From Pontibacter virosus (lineage in GTDB: Bacteria > Bacteroidota > Bacteroidia > Cytophagales > Hymenobacteraceae): a stretch of DNA of 64,000 bases. How positions within the stretch are numbered: the first letter of the stretch is position 1; each line of letters begins with the position of its first letter. Below, in pieces: positions 8,403 through 16,622 of the stretch. The stretch is taken from positions 434,001-498,000 of the forward strand of contig NZ_QEKI01000001.1 of assembly GCF_003096355.1 (NCBI RefSeq), given 5' to 3'. Made by a program: the position numbers and the translations under genes. Below the pieces are notes generated by a model. It had not been told where the DNA came from and made no database searches. It was given only the letters and a program-made list of their open reading frames with translations.

Positions 8403-10709
8403 TTACTCCAGTACGGCTATTTTAGTGATACAGGTTTGGCGTGCTTCGCGGTCTGCTGCGAAGACCAGGTATACGCCAGCTTTTATACGCTTGCCGTTAT
8501 ACCCGCGGGCATCCCACGTGAGGGTGCCGCCAGTGGCCCTGGCCTTGTGTACCAGGGTACCGTTGATATCAGTGATGCGCACATCGGCATTGTTCGGCAA
8601 GCCAGACACACCAATAAGGCCGGCAAAGTCGGGCCGCACCGGGTTTGGATATACCTGGGCGCAGTCAGGCTCTCCTTCCGTGATTGTGGCCTCCGCGCGA
8701 TAAGAGGCTATACCTTCATCAGTCATCACAAACACTTCGCCGGAGCCGTGTTCAATGGCCACTGATAAAACTTTATTGGAAGGCAATGGGCTGTTCTGGG
8801 TAGTGAAGTGCTGCAGCATTCGGTCTCCATCCGGGCTGAAAAGCCACAAACCATTATCTGTGGCCATCCACTTGCGATTGGCGCCGTCCACGGCAATGTC
8901 GCGTACCAACTGCCCACCGAGCAGCGGCCGCCCTTCAATGATCGGGATCCGGGCATCGTATACCTGACCAGAAAACACAGCGGCGGTACTGTAAAACACA
9001 CCCACACCCGCTGCCGTTCCGACCCACATGTCGCCGTTCCTATCTTTGGTGATGCTGTATACGGCACTGCTGGGCAGGTTGCCACTGCCAATTCCGGCCC
9101 TGAGTTCCCGTACCTGCTGCCTTACCTCGTCATACACGACTAAGCCACTGTGCACATTGCCTTCTCGGCTAATGCTCAACCATTTATACCCATTGTCATC
9201 GATCGCCAGTCGTTCCAGGTTACTGTTATCGGCTATACCTAGCAGGCTATACCCCTTCCATTCCCCGTCAGGCCGCAACACATGCAGGCCCGGCGCACCA
9301 GACACCCGATGGCGGTTTACGGTCCATACCTGTCCGGCAGCATCGACGGCCACATCGGTCAGGCGTATCTGCTCGGTACGGTCGGTGGCTGGTTGTGTGC
9401 TGAGCAGCGTGCTGTTGGTGCCATTGTAGAGGATAGGCTGCTCCTCTCCTTTCCAGACCAGCAGTCCTTGCCCGTAGGTAGCCATGTAAACACGTCCCGT
9501 CACCGGATTGTAGGCTGCACTTACAAAGTCACGAAGTGGCTTCCCATCAGCTGGCGACAAAGCAGGGCTGTTGTTATACCATTGCCTAGCACGGTGACTG
9601 TAGTAGCCATTGGCGCGGTGCAGCGGCTCGTAGCTTTCACTGTAGCCTCCACTCAGCACATAGACCACACCATTACCGGCAGCTACCCGAAAGCTATTAC
9701 TGGACCCAGGCCCCGGTGGCGCAAAAGCCTTCGGCTCGCTCCCAAGTCCCCAGGCAATCAGGCCACTCTGCTCGTCTGCTATCCAGGTTGTGCCCTCGGC
9801 ATCTCGTACGGCCATGCGCGGTGCCCTTATACCTGGGTACTGCAGCATAGAGGCTACGTCATGGTTGTCGAGCAGCAGAATGCCCAGCTCTGTAGTACCC
9901 AGCAGGTAATTGGCAGAGGACTGTAAGTGTGTGATAGTGCTGCCGTAAGGTATAGGCACCTGCTCCCAGCTTCCTTGCCGTAGCACACGCAACCCAAAGC
10001 CTTCCGCCGCCAGGTATACCTGATTTTGAAAAGTGGCCAGTGCTGTCAGGAGAGTAGCAGCTGGCAGACCAGTTTCCACAAGTTGCCAGCTGCGAAAATC
10101 TTTAAGATTGCTTGTTAGTCGGTTGGCGCGCCATACCTGTTGGCCCGATAGCAGGTATAGCCAGTCGCCCTGCACAGTGCTCGCTTTTATAGCCAGCCGC
10201 TCGCCCTTAGGCCCCAGGTTGGTATAGGTATCCTTTATCTCCTGCCGGGCCAGGTCCACTACCACCAGGCCAAAAGCCGTGGAGAGATACGCTATCTTGT
10301 GATGGATGTGGATGTGGTGGGTGGTTTTGTCACCGTCGACGGCCAGGCGCAGGATAGCGGTGAGGTTGATGACGCGGCCTTTCTGCAGCAGGTCGATGTT
10401 GGCGTTGGCATAGGCGATGACCAGGGTATTCGTTTCCGGATCGTAACCGATGGTGCTGATGCGCTGTTCGCTCAACCCATCGATGCGGGTAATGGGCTGC
10501 ACGTTCCGGAACTCCTTGTCATAGTAGAAAAGGCCCTGTTCTGCGGCCAGGTACACGCGGTCGCCTGCATCGGCCACAGCCCTGCCCTGTGTGTAGGGCA
10601 CGTGCAACTGCCATTGTCCTATACCTACTGCACTTTGCGCCTGCACCAGCGTTGGCAGCCAGAGCAGCACTACAGACAGGTATAATAAACGCAAAAGCAG
10701 CTTCGACAC
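8403..10709 (-). CDS. porZ: Type IX secretion system protein PorZ (beta-propeller with C-terminal sorting domain)
   Basis: 768 residues with signal peptide (LLLRLLYLSVVLLWLPTLVQ). About residues 40-660 are two-component-regulator-propeller-like repeats, for example VYLAAEQGLFYYD, WIADEQSGLIAWG, MWVGTAAGVGVF and KWMATDNGLWLFSPDG. The last about 85 residues are a type A C-terminal sorting domain: VYPNPVRPDFAG, then VRITDINGTLVHKA and NGKRIKAGVYLV. In Porphyromonas gingivalis PorZ is a surface T9SS component that supports A-LPS attachment to cargo. The assignment rests on domain order and on the N-terminal sequence after the signal peptide. The gene holds about eleven AGGTATA/TATACCT heptamers. 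Confidence 0.82.
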   Translation of the reverse strand: MSKLLLRLLYLSVVLLWLPTLVQAQSAVGIGQWQLHVPYTQGRAVADAGDRVYLAAEQGLFYYDKEFRNVQPITRIDGLSEQRISTIGYDPETNTLVIAYANANIDLLQKGRVINLTAILRLAVDGDKTTHHIHIHHKIAYLSTAFGLVVVDLARQEIKDTYTNLGPKGERLAIKASTVQGDWLYLLSGQQVWRANRLTSNLKDFRSWQLVETGLPAATLLTALATFQNQVYLAAEGFGLRVLRQGSWEQVPIPYGSTITHLQSSANYLLGTTELGILLLDNHDVASMLQYPGIRAPRMAVRDAEGTTWIADEQSGLIAWGLGSEPKAFAPPGPGSSNSFRVAAGNGVVYVLSGGYSESYEPLHRANGYYSHRARQWYNNSPALSPADGKPLRDFVSAAYNPVTGRVYMATYGQGLLVWKGEEQPILYNGTNSTLLSTQPATDRTEQIRLTDVAVDAAGQVWTVNRHRVSGAPGLHVLRPDGEWKGYSLLGIADNSNLERLAIDDNGYKWLSISREGNVHSGLVVYDEVRQQVRELRAGIGSGNLPSSAVYSITKDRNGDMWVGTAAGVGVFYSTAAVFSGQVYDARIPIIEGRPLLGGQLVRDIAVDGANRKWMATDNGLWLFSPDGDRMLQHFTTQNSPLPSNKVLSVAIEHGSGEVFVMTDEGIASYRAEATITEGEPDCAQVYPNPVRPDFAGLIGVSGLPNNADVRITDINGTLVHKARATGGTLTWDARGYNGKRIKAGVYLVFAADREARQTCITKIAVLE

Positions 10710-10804
10710 GGGTATGATCGTTAGGTATAGATAAGTCTTGTCTTATCAGGAACGACGTAAAGTAAGTCGCGGTGGGCAAGTCACAGGTATAGCATCAGCT
10801 GCTG

Positions 10805-11398
10805 TTATTTCTTTTGCTTCATGCCTTCCTGAAAGCAGTGGCGACAGCGAGCCTCGTAGGATTCCGTCTCGCCCAACAGCACCTGCTGCTCCGATAATGC
10901 GTTGCGATAAGAATAAGTCGCAATATCGCCGCACTGCACACAGATGGCATGCACTTTGGTCACGTACTCAGCCACCGCCATCAAGGCCGGCATCGGCCCA
11001 AAGGGCTTGCCCAGGTAGTCCATGTCCAGACCAGCGGCTATGACACGCACACCGCTGTTGGCCAGCTTCACACATACCTCGGCCAGGCCATCGTCAAAGA
11101 ACTGCGCCTCGTCTATACCTACCACATCGCAGCTGCCGCCCAGCAACAGCATGTCCTGCGCAAAGTCTATCGGGGTAGAGCGTATGGCATTGGCGTTGTG
11201 CGACACCACGTCCTCCTCGTGATAGCGCTTGTCGATGGTCGGCTTAAAAATCTCCACTTTCTGCTTGGCAATCTTGGCTCTGTTCAGTCTACGGATCAGT
11301 TCTTCTGTCTTTCCCGAAAACATCGATCCGCAGATCACCTCTATCCACCCTCTTCTGATTGCGTGGTTATCGTTACCAACGCGCGGCTCTATAAACAT
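10805..11398 (-). CDS. tdk: Thymidine kinase (type II, zinc-binding)
   Basis: 197 residues. It phosphorylates thymidine to dTMP in the salvage pathway, in the cytoplasm. The P-loop GSMFSGKT is at 24-31, the Walker B/lasso region [11 protein letters not shown] at 92-102, and the four zinc cysteines are C153/C156 (CVQC) and C185/C188 (CRHC). About 95 bases separate it from porZ on the same strand; a separate promoter is possible because dispersed-repeat sequence lies directly upstream. Confidence 0.96.
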   Translation of the reverse strand: MFIEPRVGNDNHAIRRGWIEVICGSMFSGKTEELIRRLNRAKIAKQKVEIFKPTIDKRYHEEDVVSHNANAIRSTPIDFAQDMLLLGGSCDVVGIDEAQFFDDGLAEVCVKLANSGVRVIAAGLDMDYLGKPFGPMPALMAVAEYVTKVHAICVQCGDIATYSYRNALSEQQVLLGETESYEARCRHCFQEGMKQKK

Positions 11399-11404
11399 GT
11401 ACTA

Positions 11405-11692
11405 TTTTGTAGTTACTAAATTGTTAAATTGTTGACGGTTAAATTGTTGTATGCACGATTACTGGTGTATGATTACCTCGCCTCTCCCCTTTGCCGGAGG
11501 CCGCTGCCCCAAGTTAAGGACTTCATAAGATCCGAGATGATGTGAAGATCAACCTTACTAATCCTGATTCAGACAATCATATCTGCCTTTGAAGCCGTTT
11601 ATCATCCCACACGACGTAACAGTGTAACGACGCTACATCCAACCTCTAATTTTAATTTCCTACCTTCCTAAACTCTCAAACTCCCAAACTCT
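11405..11692. repeat. Intergenic region with a degenerate dispersed repeat (copy B)
   Basis: No gene. Starts with AAATTGTTAAATTGTTG and GGTTAAATTGTTG units, shared almost exactly with 28383-28412. It then has GCACGATTA, an AATCCTGATTCAGACAA block also seen near 57175, an AGTGTAACGACGCTACAT block, and a CTCAAACTCCCAAACTC tail. The blocks match copy A at 392-702 in order. Confidence 0.5.
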
Positions 11693-12016
11693 TTAACTAC
11701 TGTACTTCATGTGCGGGAGCATGGTCTGCCGGGGCACGCGGCCCTGAGCATCTCCGCTCACTAATGTACATTGGCAGGTCAGTCTTTCGTTAGTTTGTAG
11801 GCGGCCTCTGCTACGGTAGCGTTCTTCGCTGTCGGTGAGCGGCCCGAAGTGCTCCAGCCCCTCCTGCACCACAATGCGACAGGTGGTGCAGCGCCCTTTG
11901 GCTCCGCAGGCGTGCATCCAGTCGATGCCGTCGGCCTGCAGGGCCTGCAGCAGCGTTTGGCCGGGTGCCACCTCTACCTGCCGATCGAACAGGTTTTGCA
12001 CCGTTAAATTTGGCAT
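11693..12016 (-). CDS. 2Fe-2S ferredoxin
   Basis: 107 residues from the ATG of MPNLTVQNLF; the frame runs further upstream but that part is across the divergent promoter region and not family-like. The plant-type 2Fe-2S motif is present: CGAKGRCTTC gives C37, C43 and C46, with the fourth ligand in LTCQC (C81 or C83). It carries electrons in the cytoplasm; the partner is unknown. It is divergent, about 35 bases apart, from a conserved hypothetical gene, so both promoters must lie in or overlap this small gap. Confidence 0.88.
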   Translation of the reverse strand: MPNLTVQNLFDRQVEVAPGQTLLQALQADGIDWMHACGAKGRCTTCRIVVQEGLEHFGPLTDSEERYRSRGRLQTNERLTCQCTLVSGDAQGRVPRQTMLPHMKYSS

Positions 12017-12051
12017 ATTATTTATTAACTTTACGAAAGAAAGGTATACCA

Positions 12052-13188
12052 ATGGAAGACAAATATAATCAATTAAGGCTTGAACGTTACAGCAAAGAAC
12101 TGGCAAATGTGCTTTGCGACCGCCATTTTGCTGCACACGACACAATTAACGGACCCCAACTGATTGGCTTTACGCCCATCAAACAGGTCAATTTGTTTGT
12201 GATTAAAGAGCTCCTGCTCAGGTGGCACCACGAAATGGCCAACCTACGCAGCCCTTACTTCGACTATGAACATGAAGAGGTAAAGGAGGCGCTGCTCAAC
12301 TTTATGAATGTACTATCGCGCAAGATCCTGATCAAGCGCGACGCTTTTGAGGCACTGCTTCAGAAAGCGATCCTCGACACTTTTCTGCTTAAACTGGCAC
12401 CGGTGGCTACTTTTGAAGAGAAGTTCCTGCGCATTCAGGAGGACATCACCCTGCCCAAACTGCAGGAAAACCTCAAATACATCGACCTGGACAAGGCCCT
12501 GTTTTCGGGCTTTGTAAATACGCTCTCTCCCTCAAACCGTGACCGCGACTATATTCTGAGCCGGTTTAAGCTATACCTGAACGCCAACCGCGACAGCATT
12601 GCGCCGCTAACTGAGGTGCTGGAAGCGTTTAACAGCCTGCTGCCGATTACAGAAGAAGAGATCAGACAACAGCAGATCTCGCCTTTGGCCGCCTACGCTG
12701 CATCAATAGCCAAGCCAACGCCAGCTGCCCCAATTGAGGAGAAAGATGTGGTGGCGCCTATCCATAGCGCGCAGCGCGAGGCTTCTGTACCAGTAGCAAC
12801 TCCTGCTCCGGCACCGGTAGCAACTGCACCCAGAACTGCTGCCATTGCGGACAACAACCTGAACGAGCGCTTCAAGGCGGAGCGACCTACTATGAACGAA
12901 AAGTTCAGCAAGCCAGCCTCCGCCTCTATCGGCGATTCGTTAAGCAACCGCAAGATAGAGTCGCTTAAAAACTCCATCTCCATCAACCAGCGCTTCAGCT
13001 TCATCAACGAGCTGTTCGATGGCGACAACATGACCTATTACAACACGATTCAGCAACTGGACCAGTTCAGGAGCCCGGATGAGGCCATGCACTTTGTGAC
13101 CAATGACCTGGCCCGCAAGTATGACTGGAGCAAGAAGCAGGATAGCGTGAACAAACTACTCCGCCTGATCGAGCGCAAATTTGCCTGA
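12052..13188 (+). CDS. Conserved hypothetical protein
   Basis: 378 residues from the ATG of MEDKYNQLRL, chosen because the upstream extension would overlap the divergent ferredoxin. Not recognised. It has no signal peptide or membrane segment. The first about 220 residues look helical, with IKELLLRWHHEMANL and FEEKFLRIQED. A Pro/Ala/Thr-rich linker spans about 225-290, and the last about 75 residues form a compact domain with RKIESLKNSISINQRF and INELFDGDN. The final part resembles Bacteroidota proteins of unknown function that follow core genes. A terminator follows the stop. Confidence 0.7.
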   Translation: MEDKYNQLRLERYSKELANVLCDRHFAAHDTINGPQLIGFTPIKQVNLFVIKELLLRWHHEMANLRSPYFDYEHEEVKEALLNFMNVLSRKILIKRDAFEALLQKAILDTFLLKLAPVATFEEKFLRIQEDITLPKLQENLKYIDLDKALFSGFVNTLSPSNRDRDYILSRFKLYLNANRDSIAPLTEVLEAFNSLLPITEEEIRQQQISPLAAYAASIAKPTPAAPIEEKDVVAPIHSAQREASVPVATPAPAPVATAPRTAAIADNNLNERFKAERPTMNEKFSKPASASIGDSLSNRKIESLKNSISINQRFSFINELFDGDNMTYYNTIQQLDQFRSPDEAMHFVTNDLARKYDWSKKQDSVNKLLRLIERKFA

Positions 13189-13493
13189 TCAGACACCATG
13201 CGCATCAAAAAGAAGACCTCTCCTCCGGGAGCCGGTCTTTTTTTATGCCTATCGGCTTTAGCCTCAAACCGCTACCCTGCCACATATTTTGCCAAAGCAA
13301 AATAATTCAATCCAGGTATACCTCAGGCATTGCAATTACCGATTCGAAACATTATTTATGCATTTTCTTTGGGAGGAAAAGCAGGCGCTAGCCCGGTTTT
13401 TGTGCTGCTGCCAGGAAAGAAAACTTGAACTTTATGCAACACCCTGAGAACAACCGTGCGTACTAACAATTCAAAATAACCTTATTATCAGCC
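13189..13493. other. Intergenic region without a gene
   Basis: Apart from the terminator at its start and two AGGTATA/TATACCT heptamers near 13315, this region shows no coding frame or RNA gene that I can support. It must contain the promoter of the acidic protein gene at 13494, but no clean TAnnTTTG box was found. Confidence 0.5.
13213..13244 (+). terminator. Rho-independent terminator
   Basis: AAGACC / GGTCTT stem with an inner CTCC/GGAG pairing, followed by seven T residues, just after the hypothetical gene at 12052-13188. Confidence 0.8.
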
Positions 13494-13880
13494 ATGAGAG
13501 ACGATTTCGATTACGATGACGACTTAGATTACAGCTTCGATGATGAAGAGGAGGATGATGACTTCGGGATGACCTTCGAAGAGGATTTGTACCTGATGAT
13601 ACGGGAGAAACTCCGCGACACCATTCAAGAATTTAAGGGCGAGCACCCTGGCTTGAAAAAGCTGGAGACGCACGTGAGCAGCTTTAAAGTGAACGCCAAG
13701 AACACGGACGACTCAAAGTTTTATCCGTTGGCGGCTAAATTGCTGCTGGAGCATATAAAACCGCTTACACAGGACTCAGAGGAAATTTTGGAAATTTACG
13801 AGAACATGCAAACTGATATTGGTCGCTTCAAAAACCAGCGAGCCCATGGCTTTGAGGGAGAGTTTTACCTGACCGCTTAA
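13494..13880 (+). CDS. Hypothetical protein with acidic N-terminus
   Basis: 128 residues. The first about 30 are almost all Asp, Glu, Tyr and Phe (for example YDDDLDYSFDDEEEDDD), followed by a helical domain with MIREKLRDTIQEF, YPLAAKLLLEHIKPL and ILEIYENMQTDIG. Not recognised. No signal peptide or transmembrane segment. The codon pattern is like the neighbours and a strong terminator follows directly, which supports a real, separately transcribed gene. Confidence 0.7.
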   Translation: MRDDFDYDDDLDYSFDDEEEDDDFGMTFEEDLYLMIREKLRDTIQEFKGEHPGLKKLETHVSSFKVNAKNTDDSKFYPLAAKLLLEHIKPLTQDSEEILEIYENMQTDIGRFKNQRAHGFEGEFYLTA

Positions 13881-13900
13881 TACATAGCCCAAAAGCACTT

Positions 13901-13942
13901 ATAGAAAAAGCCGCCCTAGTAATTCAGGGTGGCTTTTTCTAT
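13901..13942 (+). terminator. Rho-independent terminator
   Basis: Long stem ATAGAAAAAGCCGCCCT / AGGGTGGCTTTTTCTAT with one G-T pair, 20 bases after the stop of the acidic-protein gene. Confidence 0.9.
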
Positions 13943-14251
13943 ATATAAATATAATTTATTTTTAATATTTATACCTACTTCGTTAAACAGGCAAACTTTT
14001 TGCAGATTAATTTACAATCCTATAAATCTAATTGCCGTAGGTATAGTACCAATTACTCCGAATTATAATAAAACCGATATGGGACGGATTGGCTTCGTAT
14101 AAGAATTAATATTTATTTAACTTTGCACCGGACTTACATGCAACCTTTTGGTGCCTCCGGGAATCCTGGATATAGTTAACACCAATTATTAGCTGTGATA
14201 CACTCGCTACGACTCAATACGAAAATAAACAAACTTAATACTCCATCAGGA
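13943..14251. other. A+T-rich intergenic promoter region
   Basis: No gene seen in this A+T-rich stretch. It contains a perfect -7 box TAACTTTG at 14118-14125, which would start transcription near 14132 and give a leader of about 120 bases for the membrane protein at 14252. Two AGGTATA/TATACCT heptamers lie near 13971 and 14038. Confidence 0.5.
14118..14125 (+). promoter_or_regulatory. -7 promoter element
   Basis: TAACTTTG, a perfect TAnnTTTG match upstream of the gene at 14252-14716. The nearest TTG upstream is about 26 bases away, so the -33 element is not ideal. Confidence 0.5.
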
Positions 14252-14716
14252 ATGGCAGTAACACGACTTCTTGGTGGTGAAAGGCACCTTATCCAGACGG
14301 TGGATAAAAAACTGACCCTGACGACGCACCGCGTCATCATGCGGCATTACAACTGGCTTTTCAGAAGCTACCAGTCTGTCATGCTCGAAGATATCACCTC
14401 CTGGCAGATCAAAGCCACAGGCAAACCCCTATACCTTGCTTTTAGTGTTATCTCGGCCTTCTTCGTTTACTTCAACGATGTATTTGCGCTCCTCAGCGGT
14501 TTTTTCCTGATGCTGTACCTGATGACGCGGCAGCACCGCATTCACATCGAAGCGCCCCATACCACGATGGTTCTGCCCATCGAAGATGTGGAGGAGAACA
14601 GGCTCAACAGCATGATAGAGCTGGTGCGGCAAGCCAAGCGCGAGCGTATGGAAACGCTGAAGCAACAGGCAGACAATCCCATTGCATTTGAGACAGAACA
14701 TAAAAAGAGCGCCTAA
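14252..14716 (+). CDS. PH-domain-like membrane protein, unknown function
   Basis: 154 residues from the ATG of MAVTRLLGGE; a GTG 57 bases upstream in the same frame is possible but adds an Asn/Lys-rich N-terminus of no clear value. Residues about 1-60 (TTHRVIMRHYNWLFRSYQS, then LEDITSWQIKA) and 85-125 look like a bacterial PH (bPH) domain interrupted by a hydrophobic hairpin of two membrane segments (about 63-98). The C-terminus is a charged helix. Function unknown. The stop codon forms the loop of the terminator hairpin. Confidence 0.65.
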   Translation: MAVTRLLGGERHLIQTVDKKLTLTTHRVIMRHYNWLFRSYQSVMLEDITSWQIKATGKPLYLAFSVISAFFVYFNDVFALLSGFFLMLYLMTRQHRIHIEAPHTTMVLPIEDVEENRLNSMIELVRQAKRERMETLKQQADNPIAFETEHKKSA

Positions 14717-14727
14717 GGCGCTCTTTT
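14703..14727 (+). terminator. Rho-independent terminator overlapping the stop codon
   Basis: Perfect 11-bp stem AAAAGAGCGCC / GGCGCTCTTTT whose 3-base loop is exactly the TAA stop codon (14714-14716) of the membrane-protein gene. Confidence 0.88.
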
Positions 14728-14827
14728 CTTTTGAGCTCTATTTTCACACAGCTGCATAGCTATAGGCAATTAATTGCGCCCCTCCCTTAGAATTGCTATA
14801 TTTAGGCCCTTTAAATGCCATTGAGCC

Positions 14828-15820
14828 ATGCCAGCAGAAGAATTAGTATATCAGGACCAGGTAAAAGACCACCAGCAAAAGATTAAGCAAGTGTTTCAGG
14901 AGGTGGGCAAAGTGGTTGTAGGGCAGACCTACATGGTCAACCGCTTGCTCATTGGTTTGTTTACCGGTGGCCACATTTTGCTGGAAGGCGTACCCGGTCT
15001 GGCCAAGACACTTACCATCAACTCGCTTGCCCGTGCCCTGCGACTCGATTTTCAGCGTATCCAGTTCACCCCCGATCTTCTGCCATCCGACCTCATCGGC
15101 ACCATGATCTACAACCAGAACGCTTCGCAGTTTGAGGTAAAGAAAGGCCCGATCTTCGCCAACCTGATTCTGGCCGACGAAGTGAACCGCTCCCCTGCCA
15201 AGGTGCAGTCAGCCTTGCTGGAGGCCATGCAAGAGAAGCAGGTGACTATTGGTGAGACTACCTATAAACTGGACCTGCCCTTCTTGGTACTGGCTACACA
15301 AAACCCGGTAGAGCACGAAGGCACCTATCCGCTGCCCGAAGCACAGGTTGACCGTTTCATGATGAAGGTATACATTGACTACCCCAAGAAATCGGATGAG
15401 CTGGAGATTATGCGCCGCATGGCCAACATGGCCTTCAACGACAACGTGAACAAGGTACTCTCGAAGGAGGACATCTTCGCCATCCGCAGCGAGATAAACC
15501 AGGTGCAGATATCCGAGACGCTGGAGAAGTACATTATTGAGCTGGTGTTCGCGACCCGCCGCCCTGCCGAGTACGACCTCAACGAATTTGCCGACTACAT
15601 CCAGTTTGGCGTGTCGCCACGTGCCAGCATTGCCCTGAACCGCGCCGCAAAGGCCATCGCCTTTTTTGATGACCGCGACTACGTGCTACCCGAAGACATA
15701 AAGGAAGTAGCCCACGATGTGATGAACCACCGCATCATCCTCAATTACGAAGCAGAAGCCGATGGCATCCGCACCAAAGACTTTATCGAAGCCATCCTGC
15801 GAAAAGTACCGATTAGCTAA
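14828..15820 (+). CDS. MoxR-family AAA+ ATPase
   Basis: 330 residues, family-typical. Walker A GVPGLAKT at 54-61, Walker B LILADEVNRS with D117 and E118, then VQSALLEAMQEKQVTIG and the sensor LVLATQNPVEHEGTYPLPEA. MoxR ATPases act as chaperones for metal or cofactor insertion and usually sit beside DUF58 and von Willebrand factor A genes (family knowledge). Here the DUF58/VWA partners are absent from the downstream neighbourhood, so the client is unknown. Confidence 0.92.
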   Translation: MPAEELVYQDQVKDHQQKIKQVFQEVGKVVVGQTYMVNRLLIGLFTGGHILLEGVPGLAKTLTINSLARALRLDFQRIQFTPDLLPSDLIGTMIYNQNASQFEVKKGPIFANLILADEVNRSPAKVQSALLEAMQEKQVTIGETTYKLDLPFLVLATQNPVEHEGTYPLPEAQVDRFMMKVYIDYPKKSDELEIMRRMANMAFNDNVNKVLSKEDIFAIRSEINQVQISETLEKYIIELVFATRRPAEYDLNEFADYIQFGVSPRASIALNRAAKAIAFFDDRDYVLPEDIKEVAHDVMNHRIILNYEAEADGIRTKDFIEAILRKVPIS

Positions 15821-15984
15821 GGATTATACCAACCTATACCTGCAGGTAGAAGGGCTCGCGCCTTGCTGTAGCAGCATCCCCTTTCATAACTACCTCCTAT
15901 ACCTTTCCGTAAGTTTTAGCCCCGACTGTTTTGTGTAAATGCACAGCACAGCCGGGGTTATGTGTTCTATTCAAGGTATAAACT

Positions 15985-16173
15985 ATGCTAAGAGGCTTAT
16001 TTAAATTCTGGATGCTGAGTAAACTGTTCGGTGGCCGGGGTGGCGCTGGCGGCGGGAGAGGCCGTGGCGGTTGTGGTGGTATCGGCTGCCTGGGCATCAT
16101 CGTGCTGGCGATACTGGCATACTTCCTGTTTCAGTACCTGGGTGGAGACGCAGGCACAACTACTGACTTTTGA
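15985..16173 (+). CDS. Small glycine-rich membrane protein
   Basis: 62 residues: MLRGLFKFWMLSKLF, a Gly/Arg-rich segment (about 17-33), then one membrane helix GCLGIIVLAILAYFLFQYLG. Not recognised as a family. It is plausible because it has an ATG start, an alternation of basic and hydrophobic parts typical of small membrane proteins, and two tandem hairpins just downstream. It could be a false ORF in G+C-rich sequence. Confidence 0.5.
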   Translation: MLRGLFKFWMLSKLFGGRGGAGGGRGRGGCGGIGCLGIIVLAILAYFLFQYLGGDAGTTTDF

Positions 16174-16230
16174 GGAATAGCTTTTTAAAGAAGGTATACC
16201 TTCAGCCTCCACAGGTATAGCAACAAAAGA

Positions 16231-16288
16231 AGGGCCCGCTCTTTCGAGACGGGCCCTGTGCGTAGTGTGGGAGACTAAGCCACACTAC
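16231..16288. terminator. Tandem hairpins, possible terminator
   Basis: Stem AGGGCCCG / CGGGCCCT, then stem GTAGTGTGG / CCACACTAC. Neither is followed by a long T-run on the plus strand, so factor-independent termination is uncertain. Confidence 0.45.
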
Positions 16289-16542
16289 TATTGATTGCTG
16301 CAATTGATCTCACCCATAATGCGCAATCAGTTTCTTATGAAGGCAGGATTGATGCAGCAAAACTATACCTACAATATTAGCTGTAGATTACTGTAAGGTT
16401 ACTATATTGTTAAACCCAGTCCCGGCAGCCGCTGAGCAACCTTCAGAACGGCAGCTTTTCCCTCCTGCAATTGACAAAACCAACACAGTCAATCTAATAT
16501 TACTTGTATATCAACAACTTACAAACTAATATTAGGTTTTAT

Positions 16543-16597
16543 TAATAGAAACTTAACTCCCCATTAATATTGAGGTAATATAGTCCGTCTACTTTTG
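16543..16597 (+). promoter_or_regulatory. Pho box (four 11-bp repeats) and -7 element of TonB receptor gene
   Basis: Pentamers TAATA (16543), TAACT (16554), TAATA (16565) and TAATA (16576) begin exactly 11 bp apart. A perfect -7 box TACTTTTG begins at 16590, 14 bp after the start of the last unit. The same spacing is seen in two other promoters of this locus at 20890 and 22599. Four tandem 11-bp half-sites next to a promoter is the hallmark of PhoB binding. Confidence 0.75.
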
Positions 16598-16622
16598 TCG
16601 CATCAATAAGACTACAAATACA

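Larger units (their letters stand above)
16174..16622. other. Intergenic region with tandem hairpins and a Pho-type promoter
   Basis: No gene. Two hairpins lie at 16231-16257 (AGGGCCCG/CGGGCCCT) and 16262-16288 (GTAGTGTGG/CCACACTAC). The second half is A+T-rich and holds the four-unit Pho box and -7 element of the TonB receptor, described separately. Confidence 0.6.

Noticed and set aside
9282-9926. 214-codon ORF on the plus strand inside porZ
   Set aside because: Antisense to a well-supported gene; composition is Arg/Leu/Ser-rich as expected of a shadow frame.
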